40,635 bases of DNA from Acetivibrio cellulolyticus CD2. Its GTDB lineage: Bacteria; Bacillota; Clostridia; Acetivibrionales; Acetivibrionaceae. The notes beneath the pieces were generated by a model, which saw only the letters and a program-made list of their open reading frames with translations, ran no database searches and was not told where the DNA came from. The stretch is from NCBI RefSeq assembly GCF_000179595.2, contig NZ_JH556653.1, positions 1,196,526-1,237,160 of the forward strand, in the 5' to 3' direction. The position numbers and the translations under genes were made by a program. Below, in pieces: positions 8,696 through 16,886 of the stretch (its first letter is position 1; each line of letters starts with the position of its first letter).

Positions 8696-9277
8696 ATGAG
8701 CATTTTGAATAGCGGAATAGATGCAAAAATTGAATATATTAATTCAAAGAGCATTGAGGATACATATCTCAGTACAAATGACATGATAAATCTGGAAGCT
8801 CTGATGAATACCTACTCTACCATGCTGCTTCGTATGGCCAGCATCATGCTTAAGGACCTTAAACTTGCAGAAGATGCAGTACAAGAAACGTTTATCAATT
8901 TTTATACCAGCTATGACAATTACAGAGGTGAGGCCGGAATCAAAACATATCTGTGTAAGATACTGATAAACGAATGTCGACAAAAGCAAAGAAAAGCATG
9001 GTTCAGGCGTAATATCCTTACTGCTGAACCGGACAGATCCTCCAATAGCAATCCTGATGCCATTGAGTCCGCACCTGTTCGTCTCAGCCTGTCCGGAGCA
9101 CTAAAAAAGCTGGACACAGGTACCAGGGAGGCCCTTCTTCTTTATTATTACAATGATTTGCCAATAACAGAAATATCAAAGATACTGTGCAAACCTGAGG
9201 GTACAATCAAAAGCAAATTAAAAAGAGGCCGGGACAGGTTGAAAAGTATACTACAGGAGGATTTTTGCAATGAGTAA
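8696..9277 (+). CDS. ECF-family RNA polymerase sigma factor
   Basis: 193 aa. Sigma region 2 spans about residues 38-105 (RMASIMLKDLKLAEDAVQETFINFYTSYDNYRG...KTYLCKILINECRQ). Region 4 spans about 130-185, with helix-turn-helix LPITEISKILCKPEGTIKSKLKRGRDRLK. No region 1.1 or region 3, as expected for an ECF factor. AGGAGG stands 6 nt before ATG. The last 8 nt overlap the next gene, which is the usual coupling between a sigma factor and its anti-sigma. The roughly 35-residue N-terminal extension before region 2 is slightly long for the group. Confidence 0.92.
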   Translation: MSILNSGIDAKIEYINSKSIEDTYLSTNDMINLEALMNTYSTMLLRMASIMLKDLKLAEDAVQETFINFYTSYDNYRGEAGIKTYLCKILINECRQKQRKAWFRRNILTAEPDRSSNSNPDAIESAPVRLSLSGALKKLDTGTREALLLYYYNDLPITEISKILCKPEGTIKSKLKRGRDRLKSILQEDFCNE

Positions 9278-9656
9278 TATTCCTTTCAGGCATAAATTGG
9301 ATTCGGAACTTAACGAAATTGAATTTGGAGAAAAACTTAAAAAGAATGTGCTGGATGAAGTTTCTAACCGCCAGCTATTCTCTGCCGAAGTTCTCAAAAA
9401 TGACGCTAAAAAAAGTGTGCCTTCTGGAAAAAGTACAAAATATTCTTCTTTAATGAATCGCATACACTTGATTTTGAACACAGAATTAAGAATTCCTGTA
9501 AAACCTTTATTTGCTGTATTGTTTATCGTTTTATCAGGTTTGATATACATTAGCTTTGATGCCACAGGAATTTCAAATGAAGACATCCAAAAGAGCCAGA
9601 TAGAAGTTTCAGGGAACCAAAACGGAGGAGCATTATATGACATATATAAAAATTAA
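9270..9656 (+). CDS. Putative single-pass membrane anti-sigma factor
   Basis: 128 aa. A cytoplasmic N-terminal region of about 78 aa (LDSELNEIEFGEKLKKNVLDEV...) is followed by one transmembrane helix (about 79-96, PLFAVLFIVLSGLIYISF) and a short external tail. There is no zinc-binding HxxxCxxC motif. The call rests on position: it overlaps the ECF sigma stop by 8 nt, has GGAGG 9 nt before ATG, and its topology is that expected of an ECF anti-sigma. It overlaps the following TPR gene by 20 nt, so all three should be translated together. The N-terminal segment would be the sigma-binding part (inference). Confidence 0.7.
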   Translation: MSNIPFRHKLDSELNEIEFGEKLKKNVLDEVSNRQLFSAEVLKNDAKKSVPSGKSTKYSSLMNRIHLILNTELRIPVKPLFAVLFIVLSGLIYISFDATGISNEDIQKSQIEVSGNQNGGALYDIYKN

Positions 9657-11958
9657 AGTTAAATATCTAATTATCATTTTATTATCTGTGTTTGCCATAT
9701 TTACTTCAGTAACCCTCCTCCATGGTCAGGTCTCATATATATTGGGTAGAATATGTGAAATTACTGGAAATGTAGACAAAGCTTACGTATATTATGACAG
9801 AGCATCAGAAGCCAACTCATTTTCCCACTCTGCCATCAAGTCAGCCCAAAGAAAGCTTGAGCTGCTGATTGGTGAGAAGAAATTCACATATTTCAACAAG
9901 CTCATACTGGAAGACAACAATATTACATCTGGCAGCGTGTACATATGGGCCGATAGCGCAGACAAGGTTAACATGCAATATAAACGTATTGCAAGCGTTG
10001 CAGATAAAGATGCAACTTTAGCTGAATATACCATATATGTTGCATTGATCAACTATATGGCAGGTTATGGAGATAATGCCATTAACCTATTGGATAGTCT
10101 CAGTTATGTCGATGGAACAAATCTTGGGGCCATAGCCGAACTTCACAAGGCTGCAATGTATATGGGACTGGGTAACGTTGATAAAGGCTTTGAGGTATTA
10201 AAGAAAAGTTTAAATACAAAGGACAGGTATACAGTTATTAAACAGGAACTTTATGCATATTACAGCTTTGTGAAAGGAAACTATGAGGAGTTTAAAAAAG
10301 CAGATTTTGATTCCTCTGAATGGTATGCCCAAACAAAACAACTGGATAATGCGATTCTAAGTCCATTTCTCGAGTTAGATAACTCGTTTAACACCTACTC
10401 GAATTTAATTGATATAAATGCTAAATTAAAACCCAACAATAATTCCTTCAGCGGTAAAGTATCAATTGATGGCAAAGCAGCTCCATATGTACTTGTATAC
10501 CTTAAAGATGTTACATTCCGAGGACATAGCAGCTCCATACTAGGCAATCATATCGGTGTAAAATGTGCCTCCTTGACAGATGCAGATGGCAATTTCCGCA
10601 TAGATAATGTACCGGATGGAGTTTTGGGAATAAGTGTGTACGTGGACTGGCAACGTGTTCATGGCAAGGCATTGCTGCTAAAAAACTATTATTCCATGCA
10701 ATTTACCGGCAATACAAGTATTTCAGAAGAAATCCGTTTTCTTGATACCGATAATCTGGTCCAGTTGCAGGATGAAGGCAACGGAAAGCTCCGATTCCAT
10801 GTAAAAATTCCGCAAGGTGCAGAGTCCTATTGCATTCAGATGAGTGAACTGCAAGAATTGGATAACACGCGAACTATCAAGAATAATAGTTTTTACTCCG
10901 AGAAAATCTATACTGAGGAATATATACTGAACATCCCTGAACAACGATACCTTGCTATGAACACAGGAGCATCCATCAGTAGTGGAATGAGTAGTGGAAT
11001 CGATCCATATGAAATGTTTGAGCCATTTTACCACACTGGAGATTATGTATATAATGCAAGCTTTTACGACAAAAACGGAAATACTCTCTTTGACAGCGAC
11101 GGGCTTTATCCAAACAAACATAAAAATACTGTACATGTATCCGCTAATTCTTTCAGCAAAGCTGACCAAATGCTTTTAAACTATAAGTTCGAAGAGGCAA
11201 TCAAACTCTATGAGAAAAGTGTATCTTCCAATCAGGATCTCCATTCTTTGAAGGTGTTAGCAAAACTCTACTTTAATGGTTGGGAATATGATAATGTAAA
11301 ATATGAGATGAAAAATGCAGATTACAAAAAAGCAATGCCTTATTTTGAGATGCTTCAAAAGAAAATTAAAGGTGCTTATGATATTAATTCTACATTGGCA
11401 CATTTATACATTGATGAATCAAGATACACCGATGCATTAGCATTGTTTGAAACTCTCAACAGTCCATACAAATTTCGGGATATTGGTGACATTTATGGAT
11501 ACATGGGCAATTTCAAAAAAGCTGAAGAATCATACAGACAGTTCTATAATAGCTCTAGTAATGGGGGAGATAATTTACTCATGCTGTATATTCTCAAAAA
11601 CAAAACAGAACTTATGACCGAAACAGCTGCTTCCTATATTGACAATGGGTCATTTTACGCCGACTATAAGCCACTCGTCAAAAAATATCTGCAAATAGAC
11701 ACAACCGATTACACTGAATTCTTCAGATCTATTAACGAAAACAAACCCGCTGAAGCAGAATTGTTATTAGAAGGGAAAAATGATGACCTGGCCCTTATGT
11801 ACAAATCATTACTGCTGCTTCAAAAGCACATACCTGGCTATACTGAAAAGGAAGCCCAGTACAGAGTCTTTTACGATAAAGTAAAGGATCCTGTTATAAA
11901 ACAACTTCTTCAGTATTTCGGCAAATCCGGTATAAATAGTGCGTTTGGCGATCAGTAG
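9637..11958 (+). CDS. Large TPR membrane protein with carboxypeptidase-regulatory-like domain
   Basis: 773 aa. An N-terminal signal anchor (about residues 8-28, YLIIILLSVFAIFTSVTLL) would place the rest outside the cytoplasm. TPR-type helical repeats follow (ICEITGNVDKAYVYYDRASEANS, about 35-250). A beta-sandwich of the CarboxypepD_reg type covers about 272-345 (FSGKVSIDGKAAPYVLVYLKDV...SLTDADGNFRIDNVPDGVLGISV), then another beta-rich stretch, then C-terminal TPRs (LNYKFEEAIKLYEKSV; YTDALALFETL; GNFKKAEESYRQFYN). GGAGG is 8 nt before ATG. It overlaps the putative anti-sigma gene by 20 nt. The arrangement suggests an envelope sensor or effector of the sigma pathway. No enzymatic motif is seen. 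Confidence 0.82.
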   Translation: MTYIKIKVKYLIIILLSVFAIFTSVTLLHGQVSYILGRICEITGNVDKAYVYYDRASEANSFSHSAIKSAQRKLELLIGEKKFTYFNKLILEDNNITSGSVYIWADSADKVNMQYKRIASVADKDATLAEYTIYVALINYMAGYGDNAINLLDSLSYVDGTNLGAIAELHKAAMYMGLGNVDKGFEVLKKSLNTKDRYTVIKQELYAYYSFVKGNYEEFKKADFDSSEWYAQTKQLDNAILSPFLELDNSFNTYSNLIDINAKLKPNNNSFSGKVSIDGKAAPYVLVYLKDVTFRGHSSSILGNHIGVKCASLTDADGNFRIDNVPDGVLGISVYVDWQRVHGKALLLKNYYSMQFTGNTSISEEIRFLDTDNLVQLQDEGNGKLRFHVKIPQGAESYCIQMSELQELDNTRTIKNNSFYSEKIYTEEYILNIPEQRYLAMNTGASISSGMSSGIDPYEMFEPFYHTGDYVYNASFYDKNGNTLFDSDGLYPNKHKNTVHVSANSFSKADQMLLNYKFEEAIKLYEKSVSSNQDLHSLKVLAKLYFNGWEYDNVKYEMKNADYKKAMPYFEMLQKKIKGAYDINSTLAHLYIDESRYTDALALFETLNSPYKFRDIGDIYGYMGNFKKAEESYRQFYNSSSNGGDNLLMLYILKNKTELMTETAASYIDNGSFYADYKPLVKKYLQIDTTDYTEFFRSINENKPAEAELLLEGKNDDLALMYKSLLLLQKHIPGYTEKEAQYRVFYDKVKDPVIKQLLQYFGKSGINSAFGDQ

Positions 11959-12302
11959 CACTTATTCCTCATCTTATTTAAAACAAACAAGAGCAGGTTC
12001 AATTATATTCATTTATTCGTAATTACATAAACTCTTCATTTAAAGAATATTAATGTAAATACATTTATTGTGCAAAATCATTTGTCATTTCGTTTAAGTC
12101 TATTTCGTCTTTATTACAAATCCTGCTAAACGGAATAATTTTGCTTTCAATTAACTTTTTACGCAGCTCGTTGGCATACTATGGTGCCACAAGGTAAAGG
12201 TGTTTTACCTCCTGTTATACATAAAAAGTTTAATATTCGAAATGACAAGCAAATTAACGATATGATATTATAAGTAATAAATAGAATGGCGGTGACGTAT
12301 AA
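11959..12302. other. Intergenic region between the TPR genes
   Basis: AT-rich. It holds the short minus-strand reading frame listed separately (12065-12178) and a small hairpin AGGTAAA / TTTACCT (12192-12198, 12204-12210) about 90 nt before the lipoprotein start. No clear promoter or terminator. Confidence 0.5.
12065..12178 (-). pseudogene. Possible C-terminal gene remnant
   Basis: An open frame of 37 codons ends in TAA at 12065-12067 and reads ...NELRKKLIESKIIPFSRICNKDEIDLNEMTNDFAQ. Composition is protein-like (charged, amphipathic), but it has no start and a stop lies immediately upstream at 12179-12181. It may be the tail of a decayed gene. I do not recognise the family, and chance cannot be excluded in AT-rich DNA. 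Confidence 0.25.
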
Positions 12303-13298
12303 ATGAAAAATACCAGACTTATATTATTAATTATTCTTCTTGGGCTTGTTTTACAAGGCTGTATGATTCCAAACATCACAAAAAAGTACGATAGCAAAAA
12401 ACAAACAGATCAAATAAACGAGCTTATTAAGAAAGAAAAGTATGATGATGCATTTGAAAAAATCACAGTACTTGTTAATAAGGGGAAATATGATGTTGAA
12501 GCGATGAATAACATCGCTTATGATCTTATTGATAAGAATAAAGAGGAAGAAGGTTTGTATATTCTGCAAGATGTAGTAAGAATAAATCCAAAATATGATA
12601 CAGCATTAAATAATTTGTGTTGGGGCTATCATAGAATTGGAAAGTATAAGATTTCAAAGTATTTTGGCGATAAAGCACTGCAATTATTACCAAATGCAGA
12701 TTACGAATATATTAACGTAGGCGATGCTCTTCGGGGGCTAAAAAAATATGATGAGGCAATTACATGTTATGATAAAGCTTTAGAAAAGAATGTTTCAAGC
12801 GAAAATGCATATTGGGCGTATTATGGTAAAGCTTATGCTTTTTACGACAAAAAAGAATACACAAAAGCAATTGAAAACTTTAAGAAATATGCAGAATTGA
12901 AACCGGATGGAGAAGAGAGTATAAGATATTACATTATTGATGCTTATAAAAAATTAAAACAATATGATACTGCAATTCAGGAAAATAAAAAATATTATAG
13001 TTTAGATGCTAGTGATACACAACCTCTTTATTCTATAGCAGACATTCTTATCGAGAGTAAAAAGGACTATGATGGAGCATTAAAGTATTACGAAAAAATT
13101 ATTCAGATTGATGCCAAAGATGCTTTGGCCTATTTGGAAAAGGCAAAATGTTTAGCTGCTCAAAACAAACAAGATACTGCAATGGAAAACATAAAAAAAG
13201 CTATTGAATTAGATCCTGAATGTCTGTATGAATTAGAGTATTATGAAGAATTTAATAAGTTAATGGAAAGAAACGATTTTAAGTTATTATATAAATAA
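12303..13298 (+). CDS. TPR-repeat lipoprotein
   Basis: 331 aa. The signal peptide ends in a clear lipobox (LVLQGC, lipidated C20). The mature protein is a TPR solenoid of about seven repeats, e.g. NNLCWGYHRIGKYKISKYFGDKALQLLP, INVGDALRGLKKYDEAITCYDKAL, YGKAYAFYDKKEYTKAIENFKKYAELKP and AYLEKAKCLAAQNKQDTAMENIKKAIELDP. It should be tethered to the outer face of the membrane as a protein-binding scaffold. GGTGA lies about 8 nt before ATG. It follows the sigma/TPR unit in the same orientation but after a 344-nt gap, so co-regulation is possible but not shown. Confidence 0.88.
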   Translation: MKNTRLILLIILLGLVLQGCMIPNITKKYDSKKQTDQINELIKKEKYDDAFEKITVLVNKGKYDVEAMNNIAYDLIDKNKEEEGLYILQDVVRINPKYDTALNNLCWGYHRIGKYKISKYFGDKALQLLPNADYEYINVGDALRGLKKYDEAITCYDKALEKNVSSENAYWAYYGKAYAFYDKKEYTKAIENFKKYAELKPDGEESIRYYIIDAYKKLKQYDTAIQENKKYYSLDASDTQPLYSIADILIESKKDYDGALKYYEKIIQIDAKDALAYLEKAKCLAAQNKQDTAMENIKKAIELDPECLYELEYYEEFNKLMERNDFKLLYK

Positions 13299-13395
13299 AC
13301 AATCTACTTCGTTTTTCCTATTAATGTGGAAAGCGTTGCTGTACTAAGAAGAGAGAATTGATAACGCATTTGATACTTAGTTAAGGTGAGTATAT

Positions 13396-13507
13396 ATGAA
13401 AAAACTGATAATAATAAATGGATAAATGGAACTATGGGTGTTGGATGATGAATCCATGGGATTTCAGCGATGAAAATAAAAGTATGGTTATAGATAATAT
13501 CTGTTAC
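13396..13507 (+). pseudogene. Decayed P-loop kinase (AAA/nucleotide-kinase type) remnant
   Basis: A Shine-Dalgarno (AAGGTGAG, 13383-13390) and ATG (13396) open MKKLIIING, then an 8-bp tandem duplication (ATAAATGG at 13414-13421 and 13422-13429) breaks the frame. Skipping one copy restores MKKLIIINGTMGVG, the front of a P-loop that lacks its GKT. Directly afterwards, in another frame, 13442-13507 reads WMMNPWDFSDENKSMVIDNICY. I recognise this as a downstream part of the same small kinase family (usual context LDGDWCWMMNPW). The intervening segment is missing; both edges share GTTGG, so the deletion probably ran between short repeats. The remnant stops abruptly at 13507. Confidence 0.65.
13414..13429 (+). 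repeat. 8-bp tandem duplication inside the kinase remnant
   Basis: ATAAATGG occurs twice head to tail. An isolated 8-bp duplication is what remains when an element that duplicates 8 bp of target is lost without its target-site copy, but replication slippage would give the same result. Confidence 0.6.
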
Positions 13508-13564
13508 ACTGCCATTATTTCCCTTAATTATTTCCTGTACTACTTCTTTTGGTAACGCTCCCAT
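13508..13564 (-). pseudogene. N-terminal stub, possibly IS256-type transposase
   Basis: GGAG with 7-nt spacing precedes ATG 13564 and MGALPKEVVQEIIKGNNGS. This resembles the first residues of IS256-family transposases (...KEVVQEIIKEGN...), as I remember them. After residue 19 the frame continues only as the antisense of the kinase remnant, so the gene is cut at about 13508, exactly at the kinase junction. The longer open frame down to 13304 is therefore a chimera, not a gene. Family assignment is tentative. Confidence 0.35.
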
Positions 13565-13641
13565 AAAAAATCTCCTCTCTGGTTTATATTGTCAATTACT
13601 ACCAAAAAGGAGTATTTCCTATCATTCATACACAACTTTTT

Positions 13642-14232
13642 CTACAATCTCGCTAAAATATCACTTTTAGCTTTTTTCCTTTTGACTAATGTGATTATAA
13701 AAATAGCAAACGAAGCTCCAAAACTTATAAAAAGTGTACCTAAGCTTACTACAATGGTACGTACTAACGTCATACCAAATCCTTTGCCAATTGCCAGAAC
13801 AGCCTCTTCGCCTTCCCCTTCTTCATACCAAGCTTTCAATTCATATTTCCCTGGTTCATTAATGGCAAATTCAAATATACGTTTACCTTCCCGGCCATTA
13901 ACTGAATAATTGGAATTTACTGAAGAGTTGTCAAGCTTTATTAATTCCTCTGTTTCAGCATTTCTTAAGGAACACATCAAGCCACTTATATTATTTGTCT
14001 CAAATACTTTTCCATCAATAACACTTCTATACTCAAAATATATGCTGTACTTACCAGTTTCTTTTAATTCAATTATCTTTGTTCCCGGTACAATAACCTG
14101 ATTGTTTATTTTATCTACACTTGAAAAAATACCTGATATCAAGATAATCACAAACAAAATAATTCCTATAACTAAAATTACTCCTGACACAACATAAAAT
14201 ATTTTGCTTGGTTTAATAACTTCTGTTTCCAC
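13642..14232 (-). CDS. Two-TM membrane protein with extracytoplasmic beta domain
   Basis: 196 aa from a GTG start (14230-14232) with GGGGGA upstream. One transmembrane helix near residues 12-36, an external domain of about 110 aa rich in beta strands (KYSIYFEYRSVIDGKVFE..., EPGKYELKAWYEE) and a second helix near 160-184, followed by a short basic tail (KRKKAKSD). The topology puts the beta domain outside and both ends inside. Family not recognised. It heads away from the kinase/transposase scar. Confidence 0.72.
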   Translation of the reverse strand: METEVIKPSKIFYVVSGVILVIGIILFVIILISGIFSSVDKINNQVIVPGTKIIELKETGKYSIYFEYRSVIDGKVFETNNISGLMCSLRNAETEELIKLDNSSVNSNYSVNGREGKRIFEFAINEPGKYELKAWYEEGEGEEAVLAIGKGFGMTLVRTIVVSLGTLFISFGASFAIFIITLVKRKKAKSDILARL

Positions 14233-14312
14233 AAAGATTCCCCCATTTTTTTATTTCTAATTCTGCCTTTTAAACTCGTGGTCATAAAATGGTTTTAGAT
14301 ACTCTAATTTTT

Positions 14313-14753
14313 CTATTCATTAATAAGGAAATTATAAAAAGGTGTTTTATTCTCTTTTGGAGGCAATGTTTCAGGGCAATATGTTTCTATGACTTTTTCT
14401 ATTTTCTCTCCAATTGGCACCTTAAATAACCTTGAATAAATTTCTGTTCCAGTTTTTATTTCATTGTCAAATAACTCCTGACAATTTAATGAATTAACAA
14501 ATCTGCATTTAACTAATTGATCATAGGGATTTTTGTATTCCATTTCATCTTTTACTGCCTCTTCATCAGCTTTCTTATACGCATGATCAGAAGACTGAGC
14601 CCTTATAACAACAATTCGTTCTTCATACAGCTTGAATTCATTACTAAAATGGTTATCTATTTTTTCTTTGTTTGCTTCACCTGTTATGGTACTTTCATAC
14701 AGCAGTTTAACAGCATACCATGACCAACTTGATCTTCTTTTCTTACTTTTCAT
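14313..14753 (-). CDS. DUF4288-like protein
   Basis: 146 aa. The N-terminal WYAVKLLYESTITGE...FSNEFKLYEERIVVIRAQSSDHAYKKADEEA follows the DUF4288 pattern as I know it: a small alpha/beta domain that often begins SWYAVKLLFE and includes a VRA.S...A motif. About 45 extra residues follow and end in PFYNFLINE. Soluble and of unknown function. GGAG lies 12 nt before ATG, which is rather far. No operon partner is evident. Confidence 0.7.
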   Translation of the reverse strand: MKSKKRRSSWSWYAVKLLYESTITGEANKEKIDNHFSNEFKLYEERIVVIRAQSSDHAYKKADEEAVKDEMEYKNPYDQLVKCRFVNSLNCQELFDNEIKTGTEIYSRLFKVPIGEKIEKVIETYCPETLPPKENKTPFYNFLINE

Positions 14754-14915
14754 ATATTCTATGTACTCCTATTATTATATTTCATTCGTTTTTATATAAA
14801 TATGCACTAACTTATTAAACTTAGTGTTTCATTCTAGCCATTTATCCGCAGCATAACCTCTAGTGCCATACCATCGTGGATTTTTCAACTGTCTTATAAG
14901 AAAAAGCCATATACG

Positions 14916-16049
14916 TTATTTACTATTCAAAATACCCTTCAATTTCTGTAAATCGTTTTCTCTCCCCTCAAAAATCCTTTTAGGAATCACATGGATAAAT
15001 TGTGGAGATACATACAATAAGAAATGAGCTTTAGTCTCTTTAATTTTCACCAGATCCACCCATTTAACACGTGATCTGCCCGAAGGATGATCAATTTGAT
15101 AAAAGTCTTTATACACTTTAAGCTCTGAAAGCTTTTTTATTGAGGGGTCAGTATTAAATGATCTATGTGAATTAATAATAAGCATTACTGGAATAAAGGC
15201 AATGAAAACCAGCCCGGATAATATAGAAATGAGATCTGGATAAGTAATTTTTCTAAAACGCATTACACAATTACAAGTTACAAACGCGCCCAACAATGAC
15301 ACAATAATACCGAGTGGTCTTGTATAAAACACCATAAAATTAATATACAACAAATCACTTTTTTCAAGCGAATACTCCAATACAAGTTCAGGACTCTCGC
15401 TACAATCATCCTCAATCAACTCAGTTGCGGTTGCATTCACCTTCCCATTTTCCGTCTCTTCAAAATCAGGACAAGACTTTGTCAGTTTATACTTCTTAAG
15501 CTTCAACTTACTTTTTTGAACACTACTTTGCAAAATGTTCCGGAGTTCCTCCAACTGCTCCTGAGAAGCAAGACATCTTTTTGGGATTATATAGTATTTT
15601 GCAAAAGATAAATAAATCAGAATACAGGGCCTCATTTCCTGAACTTTATAGATCTCATTCCAAGAATGGAAAGCTACCCCATCTATAGCTGACACAGTGA
15701 ATTCTTCTTTTGAAAATTCAACAGATGATAAACTTTGCCAGGCTTTACCTTTTTTAAAATTATTTCTTAGGATCAGGTAGCTCGTAAAAAATGGCATCAT
15801 TACAATAACTAAAATAATAAGCAGATATAAAATGGAAAACATCGCAAACACAACCATAAACCCCGGATCGGGGCTAAAAATAAAAAAAGCAAGCATGCAA
15901 ACAGCACCTGCAAAAATCATCAGGGCCATAAGAGCTAAAAAGATCTTTCTAAACACACTTCCATATACTTTTGTAAAGCAAAAATCTCTAATATCTTTCA
16001 ATGTATATTTTATATTTACTTTTACATTTCCACTCATTTCCGAATCCAC
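14916..16049 (-). CDS. Duplicated YcxB-like membrane protein
   Basis: About 377 aa. The protein has two similar halves. Each has a pair of transmembrane helices followed by a YcxB-type cytoplasmic domain: SFSKEEFTVSAIDGVAFHSWNEIYKVQEM...YYIIPKRCLASQEQLEELRNIL in the first, and GRSRVKWVDLVKIKETKAHFLLYVSPQFIHVIPKRIFEGRENDLQKLKGIL in the second. The shared pattern is W..+.KI.E......Y.S......IPKR.F........L..IL. I prefer GTG at 16049 because GAGGGGAA lies 8 nt before it; the ATG at 16067 lacks a Shine-Dalgarno. Function of YcxB-like proteins is unknown. Confidence 0.72.
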   Translation of the reverse strand: MDSEMSGNVKVNIKYTLKDIRDFCFTKVYGSVFRKIFLALMALMIFAGAVCMLAFFIFSPDPGFMVVFAMFSILYLLIILVIVMMPFFTSYLILRNNFKKGKAWQSLSSVEFSKEEFTVSAIDGVAFHSWNEIYKVQEMRPCILIYLSFAKYYIIPKRCLASQEQLEELRNILQSSVQKSKLKLKKYKLTKSCPDFEETENGKVNATATELIEDDCSESPELVLEYSLEKSDLLYINFMVFYTRPLGIIVSLLGAFVTCNCVMRFRKITYPDLISILSGLVFIAFIPVMLIINSHRSFNTDPSIKKLSELKVYKDFYQIDHPSGRSRVKWVDLVKIKETKAHFLLYVSPQFIHVIPKRIFEGRENDLQKLKGILNSK

Positions 16050-16124
16050 AAATTCACTTCCCCTCATTGTCTTTTACTTTATATTATAACTTTAAAAGCA
16101 TTACAAGTAAATTGCGTATTACAC

Positions 16125-16883
16125 TCATCTCTTTGAAGCTCCGCATACAGGACAATCTTTCAGTGAAAGAGGCACTTCCAGTCCGCAGCTGTCCAGCAAC
16201 TCTGAGTTTTGCAGAATCTCACCCACTGTTCCATCTGCTGCAATCTCACCTTCATTAACTACAATAACTCTCTTACATGTTTCAAACACCATATCCAGAT
16301 CATGACTGGTAATTATCTTCGTATGCTCAAAGCTTTTCAGCAGGTTTATAACTCTGCGCCTTGATTTTGGATCAAGGGCTGCCGTTGGTTCGTCCATTAT
16401 CAATACATCCGGCTGCATGGATAGAACGGCTGCAATTGCTGCTGAGCGTTTTTCTCCACCAGACAATTTAAAAGATGCCCTATCTTTCAAGTGAGCTATA
16501 CCTACCAATTCCAAGGCCTCATTTACCCGGTTTTCAACTTCCTTTTCATCAAGCTTGTAATTCCGTGGTCCGAAGGCTACATCATCATACACAGTTGTCA
16601 TAAACAACTGGTCATCCGGATTTTGAAAAACCATTCCCAATCTCTGGCGTATCATGGGTATTGTCTTCTTTGTCACGTGAACATCCCCAACTAAAACCTC
16701 TCCTGCCTTTGGAAACAGGACACCCATTATCAGCATAAGAAGAGTAGATTTTCCTGCACCATTAGCACCGATAATCCCCACCGATTCTCCATGGCGAATC
16801 GTAAACGATATATCCTTCACTGCAACCTGTCCATCGGGATATGCAAAATTTAAGTTTCTTACTTCAAGTTTATGATGACTCAT
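16125..16883 (-). CDS. Energy-coupling factor (ECF) transporter ATPase, CbiO/EcfA type
   Basis: 252 aa ABC ATPase with Walker A GANGAGKST, Q-loop VFQNPDDQLF, signature LSGGEKR, Walker B VLIMDEP and switch His in ITSHD. The FQNPDDQLF block is typical of cobalt/nickel or vitamin ECF ATPases. It begins 3 nt after the EcfT stop, with GGAGTGA as Shine-Dalgarno. The C-terminus is odd: ...DSCGLEVPLSLKDCPVCGASKR ends in a CxxC plus a further cysteine, which could bind metal or act as a redox switch. It powers uptake together with the upstream EcfT and a substrate-binding S subunit that is not in this window. Confidence 0.9.
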   Translation of the reverse strand: MSHHKLEVRNLNFAYPDGQVAVKDISFTIRHGESVGIIGANGAGKSTLLMLIMGVLFPKAGEVLVGDVHVTKKTIPMIRQRLGMVFQNPDDQLFMTTVYDDVAFGPRNYKLDEKEVENRVNEALELVGIAHLKDRASFKLSGGEKRSAAIAAVLSMQPDVLIMDEPTAALDPKSRRRVINLLKSFEHTKIITSHDLDMVFETCKRVIVVNEGEIAADGTVGEILQNSELLDSCGLEVPLSLKDCPVCGASKR

Positions 16884-16886
16884 CTA

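Noticed and set aside
9251-9643. A 130-codon minus-strand frame opposite the anti-sigma gene
   Set aside because: Shadow frame. The plus-strand gene has a Shine-Dalgarno, overlap coupling and sensible topology.
13304-13564. An 86-codon minus-strand frame taken as one gene
   Set aside because: Only its first 19 codons look like protein. The rest is antisense of the kinase remnant, so it is a chimera.
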